A stretch of DNA of 64,000 nucleotides from Candidatus Synechococcus calcipolaris G9 (GTDB lineage: Bacteria; Cyanobacteriota; Cyanobacteriia; Thermosynechococcales; Thermosynechococcaceae). The stretch spans positions 248,001 through 312,000 of the forward strand of contig NZ_JAKKUT010000008.1 in assembly GCF_029582805.1 (NCBI RefSeq). Direction: 5' to 3'. Below, one piece after another: positions 52,807 through 61,466 of this stretch. Numbering within the stretch: position 1 is the first letter of the stretch; the number at the start of each line of letters is the position of its first letter. The position numbers and the translations under genes are program-made. The notes below the pieces were generated by a model that worked only from the letters and a program-made list of their open reading frames with translations, had not been told where the DNA came from and did no database searches.

Positions 52807-52824
52807 TGTAACAATCTGTTTACA
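52807..52824. promoter_or_regulatory. TGTAA-N8-TTACA dyad
   Basis: TGTAA (52807-52811) and TTACA (52820-52824) are perfect inverted arms eight bases apart. The inner GTA...TAC spacing is ten, so it is not a standard NtcA site (GTAN8TAC). A related CGTTACACT follows at about 52838. It is a possible operator for a dimeric regulator of the divergent genes. Confidence 0.35.
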
Positions 52825-52946
52825 AACCCCCAAAAACGTTACACTTGATTGCGAATTGTAGCGTCGGGCAACTTTAGTGCTAACTTCAATAAGGAGTTAA
52901 GCAAGTCTAGTTAGATCAATCTGGCATTAGCTCAGTTCTAACTTTG

Positions 52947-52978
52947 TCTAGAACACTCTATCTAGAGCATTGTCTAGA
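52947..52978 (+). repeat. Three TCTAGA hexamers in the leader of the 67-residue protein gene
   Basis: TCTAGA occurs at 52947-52952, 52961-52966 and 52973-52978, two of them within TGTCTAGA, with starts spaced 14 and 12 bases. They lie 70-100 bases ahead of the TTG start. The repeats could pair with each other in RNA or be binding sites. Confidence 0.5.
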
Positions 52979-53049
52979 TCATTTCCATCTATTGCATCAT
53001 GTGGGCTGATTTCAGCAGCAATATCGAGCGTTAGATCGAGGAGAACACT

Positions 53050-53253
53050 TTGTCTGTGCAACAACTTGGAAGAGACCCTGTTCTGCGGGAAGATTTAAGC
53101 GAATACGTTGCTCATTTGCAACTACACATGGCCCTCCAGGCCCGCAATCTTGTACCGTCCTTAAGCAATACGAAGGACAGTCGCAATCAATTACTCCACC
53201 AGACCCAAGCCACCTTTGAGAAATACGTCTCCCGTCAAAATTATCTCGGCTAG
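53050..53253 (+). CDS. Small hypothetical protein, 67 residues
   Basis: The start is a TTG with an AGGAG six bases upstream (53039-53043); GTG at 53056 is the alternative. The product is helical and polar (DLSEYVAHLQLHMALQARNL; ends SRQNYLG). No family was recognised and there is no signal peptide. The excellent ribosome binding site supports real expression. An alpha/beta hydrolase begins 12 bases downstream and may be co-transcribed. Confidence 0.6.
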   Translation: MSVQQLGRDPVLREDLSEYVAHLQLHMALQARNLVPSLSNTKDSRNQLLHQTQATFEKYVSRQNYLG

Positions 53254-53265
53254 AGTTCACCAGAC

Positions 53266-54024
53266 TTGTTAGTTAATCAACCTTTTTTCCTAAAAGGTTC
53301 TGCGCCTGATCGTGCCTGTTTATCTTTGCACGGACTAGGGGGTGGGGCCTATGAAATGCGAGAGTTAGCCGAACACCTCCAGGGCCAGGGTTTAACGGTT
53401 CAAGGAATTCTCTACCCGGGCCACGATCGCCCGGCGGCCCAGATGCCTGCCTCTACATGGCAACAGTGGTACGCCGCTAGCCTGGAAGCCTATCAGGAAC
53501 TCGCCCAGACCTATCCCCAAGTGGATGTAGTTGGTTTTTCCACGGGCTGCCTATTGGGATTACACCTTGCCGCTGCCTATCCCCTCCAGAAATTAGTCTG
53601 CCTGTGCCCCTTTTTCACGATTTATCGTCCTGCCTACGTTCCCGTGCCCGTTGAGCTATTGGCCCAAACCATTGGCTATTTACTGCCCACAGTACCCCGC
53701 CTCCACTTTCCGATTCGGAATCCCCAGATGCAGCAACAGGCAAGGGAAGCCGCTTTTTTCCCCAGCTTTAATCTTGCCGCCGTCCGTAGTGCCCTGGCCC
53801 TGATTCAAATTGTCAAACCCGAACTGTCCCAGGTGACATGCCCGACCCTAATTATGCAAACCTGGGGCGATCGGGTGGTGAATCCCCAAGGGGCACAATT
53901 TCTCTACGATCGCCTCGGTAGTGAAACCAAGGAACTGCAATGGCTGGAGCGATCGGATCACATTATTACCCTGGACGATGAAAAAGAAGCTGTGTTTGCC
54001 GCCGTCGCCAAATTTTTAGCCTGA
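53266..54024 (+). CDS. Alpha/beta hydrolase (carboxylesterase/lipase type)
   Basis: The 252-residue cytosolic alpha/beta hydrolase has LHGLGGGAYEMRELAEHL as oxyanion loop and VVGFSTGCLLGLH as nucleophile elbow. WGDRVVNPQGAQFLYDRLGS and RSDHIITLDDEKE carry the acid and the catalytic His. It resembles bacterial carboxylesterase Est30/monoacylglycerol-lipase types. The start is a TTG at 53266 without an obvious ribosome binding site, so translation may depend on the preceding gene. Confidence 0.85.
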   Translation: MLVNQPFFLKGSAPDRACLSLHGLGGGAYEMRELAEHLQGQGLTVQGILYPGHDRPAAQMPASTWQQWYAASLEAYQELAQTYPQVDVVGFSTGCLLGLHLAAAYPLQKLVCLCPFFTIYRPAYVPVPVELLAQTIGYLLPTVPRLHFPIRNPQMQQQAREAAFFPSFNLAAVRSALALIQIVKPELSQVTCPTLIMQTWGDRVVNPQGAQFLYDRLGSETKELQWLERSDHIITLDDEKEAVFAAVAKFLA

Positions 54025-54061
54025 TTTACTATAATTTTATTACCAAGTAAAAAGATTGCAC

Positions 54062-54319
54062 GTGACTACAGTAACGGTCTCAGACAAAGGGCAAGTCGTT
54101 ATTCCGATCAGCATCCGTAAAAAACTCGGCATTAAGCCAGGGTGCAAGTTGACATTCACGCTGGATGGAGATGTTATCCGTGCCGAAGTTCAGCGACCAA
54201 AGCTACAGACCAGTATTGAAGAAGGATTTGGGATGTTAACCTGTTCACCGGGGAAAACAAGGCGACTGAGGGATTTTGATATTGCCCAGGCAATGCAGAG
54301 TGAAGATGATTGGACTTGA
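54062..54319 (+). CDS. AbrB/MazE-type antitoxin
   Basis: From the GTG at 54062 the protein has 85 residues. The SpoVT-AbrB fold is seen in VTVSDKGQVVIPISIRKKLG followed by GCKLTFTLDGD. The tail contacts the toxin. A TTG at 54056 is in frame but less likely. The gene overlaps the PIN toxin gene by 14 bases, the usual arrangement for antitoxin-toxin pairs of the VapBC kind. The antitoxin probably also represses its own promoter. Confidence 0.9.
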   Translation: MTTVTVSDKGQVVIPISIRKKLGIKPGCKLTFTLDGDVIRAEVQRPKLQTSIEEGFGMLTCSPGKTRRLRDFDIAQAMQSEDDWT

Positions 54320-54740
54320 CACAAACGTTCTGGCCAGGTTCTATGTTAACGATCCCAACGATCCTGAAGCGACTCATCAGCAAAGCTTGGCCCGTCAGGT
54401 TTTTGTAGAATCTTCCAATCTCTTCGTTCCGCTCACCGTAATTCTGGAGTTGGAGTGGGTATTGCGATCATTTTACGGCTTTGAACAGGAAAGTTTTGTC
54501 CAGGTTGTCCGCCATCTCTTAGGCTTACCCCATGTAACAGTCGAGCATTGGGAGCGCGTTGAACAATCCCTGGTTTGGCATTTGCAAGGACTGGACTTTG
54601 CTGATGCCTTGCATCTTGCCGCCAGTAAAAATTGCCAAAGTTTCGTCAGCTTTGATGAAAAAAGGTTTGCCAGACGGGCTAAGCGACTGAATATTGAACC
54701 ACCGATCCAGATACCTAAAGCGTTTAATCAAGAGCACTAG
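54306..54740 (+). CDS. PIN-domain ribonuclease toxin (VapC-like)
   Basis: The 144-residue protein has all acidic residues of the PIN nuclease site: Asp5 in MIGLDTNVLARF, Glu48 or Glu50 in VILELEWVL, Asp97/Asp100 in GLDFADALHLA and Asp117 in SFDEKRF. Toxins of this class cleave tRNA or rRNA when not bound by the antitoxin. The start is the ATG at 54306, inside the antitoxin gene; a longer frame from 54276 is unlikely. Confidence 0.92.
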   Translation: MIGLDTNVLARFYVNDPNDPEATHQQSLARQVFVESSNLFVPLTVILELEWVLRSFYGFEQESFVQVVRHLLGLPHVTVEHWERVEQSLVWHLQGLDFADALHLAASKNCQSFVSFDEKRFARRAKRLNIEPPIQIPKAFNQEH

Positions 54741-54834
54741 AGAAAAAAGTATACCTTTGTTAAGGGGGAGATGGCCAGCACATTTGCAAAGAGGCCGATA
54801 TGATGGAGGCAAGCACATTTCTTAACATTTGGTA

Positions 54835-56226
54835 ATGTTGGTTCAACCTTCCCAATTTCAGCGATGGCAGAGTGAGGCGCAGCGAATTCTCCTCTTTGGG
54901 CAGCAGCCCAGTCGGGAGCTATTTGCGATCCTTCTGGTCTATTTCGTCCAGGGCATTCTCGGGTTAGCCCGTTTAGCCATTAGTTTCTTTTTCAAGGACG
55001 AGTTAGGCCTGTCCCCGGCCCAAGTGGCTGCCTTAATGGGGGTGGCAGCGATTCCTTGGGTGATTAAACCCCTCTTTGGCCTGATCTCCGATAGTTTGCC
55101 CCTCCTAGGCTACCGGCGACGCTCCTATTTGGTGTTGTCTGGGTTCTTGGGCTGTGGGGCCTGGTTGAGTTTATCCCTGTGGGTGGAGAAGCCCTGGCAA
55201 GCAACGTTGGCGATCGCCCTAGCCTCCCTGTCCATTGCCATTAGTGATGTGATTGTGGATTCCCTGGTGGTTGAGCGGGCCCGCCATGAAAGTGCAACGG
55301 AAGCGGGAACCTTGCAATCTCTTTCCTGGGCAGCAACGGCCCTAGGGGGAATTTTAACGGCCTATTTTAGTGGCCAACTCCTAGAACATTTCACCACCCG
55401 TACCGTTTTTGCCATTACCGCCACCTTTCCCCTCGTGGTCTCTGGGGTGGCGATCGCCATTGCCGAAGAGCCCATCCACGAACGCCCCGCCCTGAAAAAA
55501 ACCCTGGATCACATTGCCCTAGTTCGCCAAGCATTGATGCAGAAAACCATCTGGCTGCCAGTGGCCTTTCTCTTTCTCTGGCAGGCTACCCCGGGTTCCG
55601 AATCTGCCTTTTTCTTTTTTACCACCAACGAGTTAGGATTTCAGCCGGAGTTTTTGGGCCGGGTTCGCCTTGTCACCAGTGTGGCCTCACTCCTAGGCGT
55701 TTGGTTCTTTCAACGCTTTCTCAAAGCTATTCCGGTGCGAGTTATTTTCTTTTGGAGTACAATTATTTCCGCCAGCTTAGGGATGACCACCCTGATCCTT
55801 GTCACCCATGCCAATCGCAGTTTGGGCATTGACGATCGCTGGTTTAGTCTTGGGGATAGTTTGATTTTGGCAGTGATGGGGCAAATTGCCTTTATGCCGG
55901 TTTTGATTCTAGCGGCCCGGCTGTGTCCCCCAGGAATTGAAGCAACCCTCTTTGCCCTGCTCATGGCCATTAGTAACCTAGCGGGCCTAGTCTCCCATGA
56001 ATTGGGGGCCCTGCTCACCCATTGGCTGGGAATTACGGATCACAATTTTGATGCCCTTTGGCTACTGGTGATTATTACCAATCTCAGTACCCTGCTGCCC
56101 TTACCCCTACTCCATTGGCTACCGCGACAAATCCCTTCTCCAACCGGGATTCACGTCCTTGCCAGTGAAACCGTCCCTAACCTGGAACCCTCTACACCCC
56201 TCGAATTGGAACATCGGCCCCAATGA
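54835..56226 (+). CDS. Folate-biopterin transporter (FBT/BT1 family, MFS-related)
   Basis: The protein has 463 residues from the ATG at 54835 and about twelve membrane helices. ELGLSPAQVAALMGVAAIPW and IKPLFGLISDSLPLLGYRRR are FBT signatures, also seen in the characterised cyanobacterial folate carrier. It likely moves folates, pterins or related compounds across the membrane. The TGA stop overlaps the ATG of the carotenoid oxygenase (ATGA), so the two proteins are translationally coupled. Confidence 0.9.
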   Translation: MLVQPSQFQRWQSEAQRILLFGQQPSRELFAILLVYFVQGILGLARLAISFFFKDELGLSPAQVAALMGVAAIPWVIKPLFGLISDSLPLLGYRRRSYLVLSGFLGCGAWLSLSLWVEKPWQATLAIALASLSIAISDVIVDSLVVERARHESATEAGTLQSLSWAATALGGILTAYFSGQLLEHFTTRTVFAITATFPLVVSGVAIAIAEEPIHERPALKKTLDHIALVRQALMQKTIWLPVAFLFLWQATPGSESAFFFFTTNELGFQPEFLGRVRLVTSVASLLGVWFFQRFLKAIPVRVIFFWSTIISASLGMTTLILVTHANRSLGIDDRWFSLGDSLILAVMGQIAFMPVLILAARLCPPGIEATLFALLMAISNLAGLVSHELGALLTHWLGITDHNFDALWLLVIITNLSTLLPLPLLHWLPRQIPSPTGIHVLASETVPNLEPSTPLELEHRPQ

Positions 56227-57716
56227 ATTCTATAACTCCCATAACTTCAACGAACCATCCCTTCTATACCATGGAGGGTTGGCGTGGCGGTACGAGATCG
56301 CTACCCCAGGAACATGACTACTGGATTGATCAGATAGAAGGAACCCTTCCCCCAGGCTTAGAGGGCACCCTTTTTCGGAATGGCCCGGGCCTACTTGACC
56401 GGGGAGGAGTCTCCTTTGCCCATCCCTTTGATGGCGATGGCATGATCTGTGCCTTTACCTTTGTGGAAGGGCGAGTCCATTTTCGCAATCGCCATGTTCG
56501 CACCGAAGGGTATAGAGCCGAAGAAGCTGCTAATAAAATCCTCTACCGGGGGGTGTTTGGTACCCAAAAACCGGGGGGCTGGCTGGCCAATCTCTTGGAT
56601 ACCCGCATTAAAAATATTGCCAATACCCAGGTGATTTACTGGGGGAATAAATTACTCGCCCTGTGGGAAGCGGCCCTGCCCCATCGCCTAGATGCCCAAA
56701 CCCTAGATACCATGGGCTTAGATGACCTGGATGGCTTGCTGAAACCCAAGGATACCTTTGCGGCCCATCCCCGCATCGATCCCCAGGGTCAACGGTTAGT
56801 CAATTTTGGTATTCAGCCCGGCCCGAAAACCCAGATTCATCTCTACGAATTTGATCTGGCAGGGAAATTAGCGAGTCAACAAACCTTTGCCATTCCAGGG
56901 TTTGCCTTTATTCATGACTTTGCCCTCACCCCCACCTATGCCATTTTCTTTCAGAATCCGGTCGCGCTGAATCCGATCCCCTATCTGTTGGGGTTGCGGG
57001 GGGCGGCCCAATGTATTCGCTTCAATCCCCAAGAACCCACCCGCATTTGGCTGATGCCACGGCAAGGGGGAACTCCCCACTGCTTGACCATGCCCGCCTG
57101 TTTTGTCTTTCACCATGCCAATGCCTACGAGGAAGGGAGCCAAATCACCATTGATTCCATTGCCTATAGTCATTTTCCTGCCCCACAACCAGCCATGGAT
57201 TTCCGGGATGTCAATTTTGCCGACTTACCCCCCAGTCAACTGTGGCGCATTCAGATCAACCTGGAGGATGACAGTGTCCGCCCTGATTGCCTCGATCCAC
57301 GCTGTTGTGAATTTCCCACCCTCCATCCCCATTGGGTCGGGCAGCCCTATCGCTATGTCTATATGGCAGCGGGTCATGATCCGGTGGAGAATGCACCTCT
57401 GCAAGCTCTGTTACGCCGAGATTTGATCACAGGGGAGGAACAACTGTGGTCCTTCGCTCCCCACGGGTTTGTCAGTGAGCCGGTTTTTGTGCCAAAGGGG
57501 TTACAGGCAGATAAGCCGATCTGGGCGGCCCCAGGCAAGGAAGCAGACGGGTGGATACTACAGGTGGTATACGATGCCAGTGATGAAAAGTCCCATCTTC
57601 TGATTTTTGATGCGGCCCAGATTACGGCGGGCCCAGTGGCACGGTTATCCCTGCGCCATCATATTCCCTACGGCTTGCATGGCACGTTTACGCCAAAAGT
57701 GTTTCTACAACCATAA
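56223..57716 (+). CDS. Carotenoid (apocarotenoid) cleavage oxygenase
   Basis: The protein has 497 residues of the RPE65/carotenoid oxygenase family, a seven-bladed propeller with a four-His iron site. Four likely His ligand regions are AAHPRID, FAFIHDFALTP, CFVFHHANAYEEG and IPYGLHGTFTP. Substrate type (apocarotenal, carotene or stilbene) cannot be told; cyanobacterial homologues commonly cleave apocarotenoids at 15,15' to retinal. No signal peptide. It is coupled to the preceding transporter, and converges with the Ycf55-like gene 41 bases away. Confidence 0.93.
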   Translation: MNSITPITSTNHPFYTMEGWRGGTRSLPQEHDYWIDQIEGTLPPGLEGTLFRNGPGLLDRGGVSFAHPFDGDGMICAFTFVEGRVHFRNRHVRTEGYRAEEAANKILYRGVFGTQKPGGWLANLLDTRIKNIANTQVIYWGNKLLALWEAALPHRLDAQTLDTMGLDDLDGLLKPKDTFAAHPRIDPQGQRLVNFGIQPGPKTQIHLYEFDLAGKLASQQTFAIPGFAFIHDFALTPTYAIFFQNPVALNPIPYLLGLRGAAQCIRFNPQEPTRIWLMPRQGGTPHCLTMPACFVFHHANAYEEGSQITIDSIAYSHFPAPQPAMDFRDVNFADLPPSQLWRIQINLEDDSVRPDCLDPRCCEFPTLHPHWVGQPYRYVYMAAGHDPVENAPLQALLRRDLITGEEQLWSFAPHGFVSEPVFVPKGLQADKPIWAAPGKEADGWILQVVYDASDEKSHLLIFDAAQITAGPVARLSLRHHIPYGLHGTFTPKVFLQP

Positions 57717-57738
57717 GTTAAACGACCACAAGTTAAAC
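57711..57738 (+). repeat. Tandem 13-mer over the carotenoid oxygenase stop codon
   Basis: CCATAAGTTAAAC at 57711-57723 is repeated as CCACAAGTTAAAC at 57726-57738 with two bases between. The first copy contains the TAA stop. Perhaps a slippage product; no function is claimed. Confidence 0.6.
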
Positions 57739-57757
57739 CTAAAAATAAAAATGCAAA

Positions 57758-59524
57758 CTAGGTTTGCGATCGCCGTTTTTTGGATGGGGTTGATGAGCCT
57801 AAGGAGCCTTGAAAGGATTGACCTACCCCCTGGGCAATGCCTCGGCCAATCAAACCAATACCCCGGCCAATCACATGGGTCAAAATATAGACCATTCCTT
57901 GACCGACCCAAGCAATGGCCGATCGCACTGGGGGGGACAGGGCATCTCGGGTTTCCAGGGCAAGAGTTACCAACAGCCGCATTCCTTCTAGGGCTTGTAG
58001 CTCTTGCGTGCGGGGTAAGGCAACGTATTTTTTCTCAATGCCGCGATCGCTCAGGTAAATCAGAGCCATGCGACTTTCAAAAATATCCTGGGGTTCGCCA
58101 ATCAAATGAAACCAGCGATATTTCCAAGATAGGGCATTCCGAAAACGTTCAATTTCGCGACTTGAAAGCATCCGGCGATCGAAAAAGTTGGACTGAATTT
58201 CTTCCAGATGGCTCAAGCGATTTAAGAGGGGCTGGATCACCCCATTACTGACCCCCAAAATCAGATGATCCACGAGGGCATCCAAAATGGGTACTGTTTC
58301 TGGACTGCCGTAGGCGTAGCGTTTTTGATCAATATGCAGGGGTGTTTGTAGGAGCAAATGGGCGAATAACTCCGGCACTAGGGGGATCGGCTCTAGTAAA
58401 CCTCGCTGTACCAAGGGAGCTTCCACCAAGAGTATGGGGGTGATCTCCGTTTGCCCATCTTTAATCAGGGTATAGGGGCCAAAAAATGCGCGGGTACTTT
58501 GTTCCCATAGATCCAGTAGAAGGCGATCGCGACGTTGGTTTAAAAATTCACGGCTGGGGGGAGTAATTTGCAAGGCCCGTAAAATTCCTTCCCATTCCCG
58601 CAGCACCGTATAGACCAGTTCCCGCCGCTTTTCTGCCGTTAAAATATCAATCTCAAGAACCGATCCCGTTAAATTCAACAGATCACTCTGACTACGACTG
58701 AGGCAGCGATCGATTAGGGCGGGAATGGTTTGATTCGATACCAAAGGAGAGGGTGGGGACGGTGTTTTCAGGGTCTGGGTCGGTTGGCGAGAGGGGGGCA
58801 AAAATTGACCGACCAACCAACGAGCCACTAAAATTTCCCGTTGTCGGCCTTCGCAGACGAGCCGTTGCCAGGGATGGAGTTGCTCCTGACTTAAGTAACG
58901 ATTCAGGGCCGTTAACCAGGTGTCCATATCCTCTAAGCCGGACTGAATAAACTGGTATTGCCAGCGGGTGATTGGATTGGGATAGCGCTGCCGCACCGTG
59001 GGTTGGGGAATGGGCAGGAGCCACACCTGCTCCCCGTCATGAATAGCCTGTAGCCCCGCAATTAATTCTTCGAGGGCAGTCCCCTTGGGATAAACCCCTT
59101 CGATTCCTAGGGTTGTGGCTAATTCCAGGAGTGATCGCCCCCCTGGCCCCACTAAAAGCAAGATGCGGATTTGGGGATAGTACTGTTTCAACCATTGCAT
59201 CAACCAGGGTGTCGCCTCATGATTCACCGTTAACTGGGCATCGATCACGGCAATATCTACCCCAGGGCGATCGCCCCCAAGAGGTGCAGTCCGCAAAAAC
59301 TGAACCACACTATTTCCATCAGCAACTCCCACCACCACTGTTAGGATCTGGCCATCCGTCGTTTTTACCTGATTTAAGCCCACCTCTAAGCCGAGACGAA
59401 AGACCGGATCGCCATCGGCAATCAATAACCGCAGTCCGGGGAATAATTCCTCAGCGGCAGGGGGGCCATCCAAGGAGGAGTCCATAGAACTAATAATGGT
59501 TTCTGGTGGGGATGGATCCGCCAT
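57758..59524 (-). CDS. DUF3685/Ycf55-like protein with receiver-like N-terminus
   Basis: The protein has 588 residues. Residues 30-170 look like a response-regulator receiver: LLIADGDPVFRLGLEVGL with acidic pair, VIDAQLTVN with a candidate phospho-acceptor Asp, and GVYPKGTALEEL with the Lys; the conserved Thr of the switch region is not evident. From about 175 a long helical region (RWQYQFIQSGLEDMDTWL) resembles DUF3685, related to plastid Ycf55 of red algae. The C-terminus has hydrophobic glycine stretches (VIGRGIGLIGRGIAQGVG). Function unknown. Receiver-plus-Ycf55 is the usual cyanobacterial form as I recall it. Confidence 0.75.
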   Translation of the reverse strand: MADPSPPETIISSMDSSLDGPPAAEELFPGLRLLIADGDPVFRLGLEVGLNQVKTTDGQILTVVVGVADGNSVVQFLRTAPLGGDRPGVDIAVIDAQLTVNHEATPWLMQWLKQYYPQIRILLLVGPGGRSLLELATTLGIEGVYPKGTALEELIAGLQAIHDGEQVWLLPIPQPTVRQRYPNPITRWQYQFIQSGLEDMDTWLTALNRYLSQEQLHPWQRLVCEGRQREILVARWLVGQFLPPSRQPTQTLKTPSPPSPLVSNQTIPALIDRCLSRSQSDLLNLTGSVLEIDILTAEKRRELVYTVLREWEGILRALQITPPSREFLNQRRDRLLLDLWEQSTRAFFGPYTLIKDGQTEITPILLVEAPLVQRGLLEPIPLVPELFAHLLLQTPLHIDQKRYAYGSPETVPILDALVDHLILGVSNGVIQPLLNRLSHLEEIQSNFFDRRMLSSREIERFRNALSWKYRWFHLIGEPQDIFESRMALIYLSDRGIEKKYVALPRTQELQALEGMRLLVTLALETRDALSPPVRSAIAWVGQGMVYILTHVIGRGIGLIGRGIAQGVGQSFQGSLGSSTPSKKRRSQT

Positions 59525-59585
59525 GGACTGAACCTGATTGAAGTGGGCAAATAAATACTCTAAGACTACCTTGGATTATCAAAGT

Positions 59586-60272
59586 CTAGGACGATCGCGA
59601 AGAAGAATTTATATATTGGCTAACCAATTGGGCAATGACAACAGCTGGATACATCTGGCCAAACAACCCTTCGATAATCGCTAGGGACATGGTGATGGGA
59701 ATGGTAGGTGTAATATCACCATAGCCAATTGTTGTTAGGGATACAAAACTAAAATAGATTAAATCAAGCAGATCAGCGTAGTCATGAGGAAACTTAAAAC
59801 TCTCTGGATAGATCGTATAAACAATACGGTAGGCAAAGTAAAAGAAGTAACCTAAAAGAAAATAGACACAAATTCCACCTCGAATAGAATCAGAGGTAAC
59901 TAACTCTTGACGAAAAATACTATTCATTGTCAAATAAATAGAGATTGCTACGAACGTGAGGTAAACTAAATTAGCCATAACAATAATCACTTGATGGTAT
60001 GGTTGAAGAATCCCCATAAAAACAGTAAAAATCTGAATCAATCCAACCCCAAATATCAGACCACAATAGACTAAAAATTTCGTGTGACGAATGCGAAATG
60101 TCCTGACAATTAAGACGACAACAACCGTCAGCATGAGAATTGCCACAGTTAGAGCGAGTTTTCGCTGTGGAAATAGGGTGGGTAACAGTATCAAAAACAA
60201 CTGAGCCGTTAACAACTGGGAATACTGATTCTGCAAAAATAATTCATGACGCGGAACTAGGCCCATTCCCAT
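59586..60272 (-). CDS. Two-pore-helix type potassium channel (Ion_trans_2)
   Basis: The 228-residue membrane protein has about six hydrophobic segments. The selectivity filter is TTIGYGDITPT preceded by the pore helix LLDLIYFSFVSL. There is no voltage-sensor arginine ladder and no C-terminal RCK domain, so gating is unclear. Potassium is the probable ion because of the GYGD filter. It begins 15 bases after the end of the CcmK-like gene on the same strand, so they are likely co-transcribed. Confidence 0.9.
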   Translation of the reverse strand: MGMGLVPRHELFLQNQYSQLLTAQLFLILLPTLFPQRKLALTVAILMLTVVVVLIVRTFRIRHTKFLVYCGLIFGVGLIQIFTVFMGILQPYHQVIIVMANLVYLTFVAISIYLTMNSIFRQELVTSDSIRGGICVYFLLGYFFYFAYRIVYTIYPESFKFPHDYADLLDLIYFSFVSLTTIGYGDITPTIPITMSLAIIEGLFGQMYPAVVIAQLVSQYINSSSRSS

Positions 60273-60287
60273 TCCTCCAGTTGATTA

Positions 60288-60599
60288 TCAGAGTAAAAAA
60301 TCATCCATGGCTGGGTGGGGGCGGCAAATCGGCAGAATCTCTTCTAGTTCATTGCCCGGTTGGGCAATCACCTGTTGAGAAATTACACTATGGCCGGGAA
60401 CCTCTCCTAGGGCCGATCGCCCTGCCTTGACCGCAACCTGTACATCAGAAACCGATCCGCGGATCACCACCGACCAATAGCCATCGCCAATCCCTTCACA
60501 GCTAACCACCCTGACTTGGGCTGCTTTGACCATAACATCAGCCACCTGTAGGGCCGCTGGATACCCTAAAACTTGAACCATACCAACGGCGATCGCCAT
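60288..60599 (-). CDS. CcmK-like bacterial microcompartment shell protein, divergent
   Basis: The 103-residue single-BMC-domain protein starts MAIAVGMVQVLGYPAALQVA and includes ADVMVKAAQVRVVSCEGIGD, then VVIRGSVSDVQVAVKAGRSA, the CcmK hexamer fold. Canonical CcmK1/2 read YEKIGSGRVTV around the central pore; here the aligned segment reads CEGIGDGYWSV, so the pore Lys is Gly and a Ser is Asp. It therefore resembles the minor paralogues (CcmK3-6) and may alter shell permeability. No other ccm genes are beside it. Gene order suggests an operon with the K+ channel downstream. Confidence 0.88.
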   Translation of the reverse strand: MAIAVGMVQVLGYPAALQVADVMVKAAQVRVVSCEGIGDGYWSVVIRGSVSDVQVAVKAGRSALGEVPGHSVISQQVIAQPGNELEEILPICRPHPAMDDFLL

Positions 60600-60683
60600 T
60601 AGACAACCCCAAAACTTACTTTGATAGTATTAAATAAATGACTGGTTATTATACCCTACTAGTTATAAATCCCCGTTCAATCC

Positions 60684-61466
60684 CTAGCTCAAACGCACCC
60701 CCAGGGAAAAGCCCCCATCCACCGTCAGACAAGCCCCAGTGATATAAGCCGCTTCGGGAGAGCATAAAAAAACAGCGGCCTGGGCTAACTCCTCTGGGGT
60801 GCCAATTCGACCAAGGGGACTGACCTGAGCTAAAAGTGCTTCACCTGCTGTGATCCCATCCGCGCCGGCCTTGGCCAAAAAACCCCGTAACATTGGCGTA
60901 TCGACCGGGCCTGGAGCCAATTCATTTACCCGGATCCCCTGGGGCCCCTCCTCTAGGGCTGCACAACGGGTCAACATCGAAACAGCAGCCTTACTGGCGT
61001 TGTAGAGGGCATTATGGGGTACTTCATGACGGGCTGCAATGGAGGTAAGATTGAGAATTGCTCCGGTTTTTTGGGGTCGCATTGCCCGAATTTCTGCCTG
61101 CATACAGACAAACAGGCCCCGCACATTGGTACCAAAGACCGCATCAAACTCGGCCAAACTGTAGTCCACCAGGCTCTGCTCGAGATCTAGCCCCGCTGCA
61201 TTCACTGCGGCTACCAAGCCCCCTGCCTCCTGAGCAAATTGGTTAATCGCGGTCTCGGTCTGGCAAGCATCCTGGACATCGGCCAACAATGGGATGGCCT
61301 CACCCCCGGCGGCTTGAATTTCAGTAACGACTTGATTGGCCCGCGTCGCATCTCGTCCTAGAACTCCAACTTTTGCCCCCACTTGACCAAAGGCCACGGC
61401 GATCGCCCGACCAATACCTGAGGTTGCTCCAGTGACCAATACTGGTTGATTTTCAAATGACATCAT
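60684..61466 (-). CDS. Short-chain dehydrogenase/reductase (FabG-like)
   Basis: The 260-residue classical SDR has a TGATSGIGRAIAVAFG nucleotide-binding motif, NAAGLD for the NAG motif, Ser in ILNLTSIAARHEVPHNALYN and the catalytic Tyr-X-X-X-Lys in YNASKAAVSM. The C-terminus, YITGACLTVDGGFSLGV, is typical. Cofactor preference is not certain. It resembles glucose-1-dehydrogenase/3-oxoacyl-ACP-reductase-like enzymes; the substrate is unknown. The start is the first of two adjacent ATG codons. Confidence 0.92.
   Translation of the reverse strand: MMSFENQPVLVTGATSGIGRAIAVAFGQVGAKVGVLGRDATRANQVVTEIQAAGGEAIPLLADVQDACQTETAINQFAQEAGGLVAAVNAAGLDLEQSLVDYSLAEFDAVFGTNVRGLFVCMQAEIRAMRPQKTGAILNLTSIAARHEVPHNALYNASKAAVSMLTRCAALEEGPQGIRVNELAPGPVDTPMLRGFLAKAGADGITAGEALLAQVSPLGRIGTPEELAQAAVFLCSPEAAYITGACLTVDGGFSLGVRLS

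Larger units (their letters stand above)
52625..53049. other. 425-base divergent intergenic region
   Basis: This region between the cyclase and the small plus-strand gene holds a TGTAA/TTACA dyad, three TCTAGA hexamers (listed separately) and a HIP1 octamer. I see no ORF or RNA family. The length suggests long 5' leaders or several operators. Confidence 0.5.

Noticed and set aside
52807..52824. Classical NtcA site
   Set aside because: NtcA requires GTAN8TAC; here the inner spacing is ten bases.
57607..58251. Plus-strand frame of 214 residues across the end of the carotenoid oxygenase and the Ycf55-like gene
   Set aside because: Shadow of two real convergent genes in other frames; no family features.
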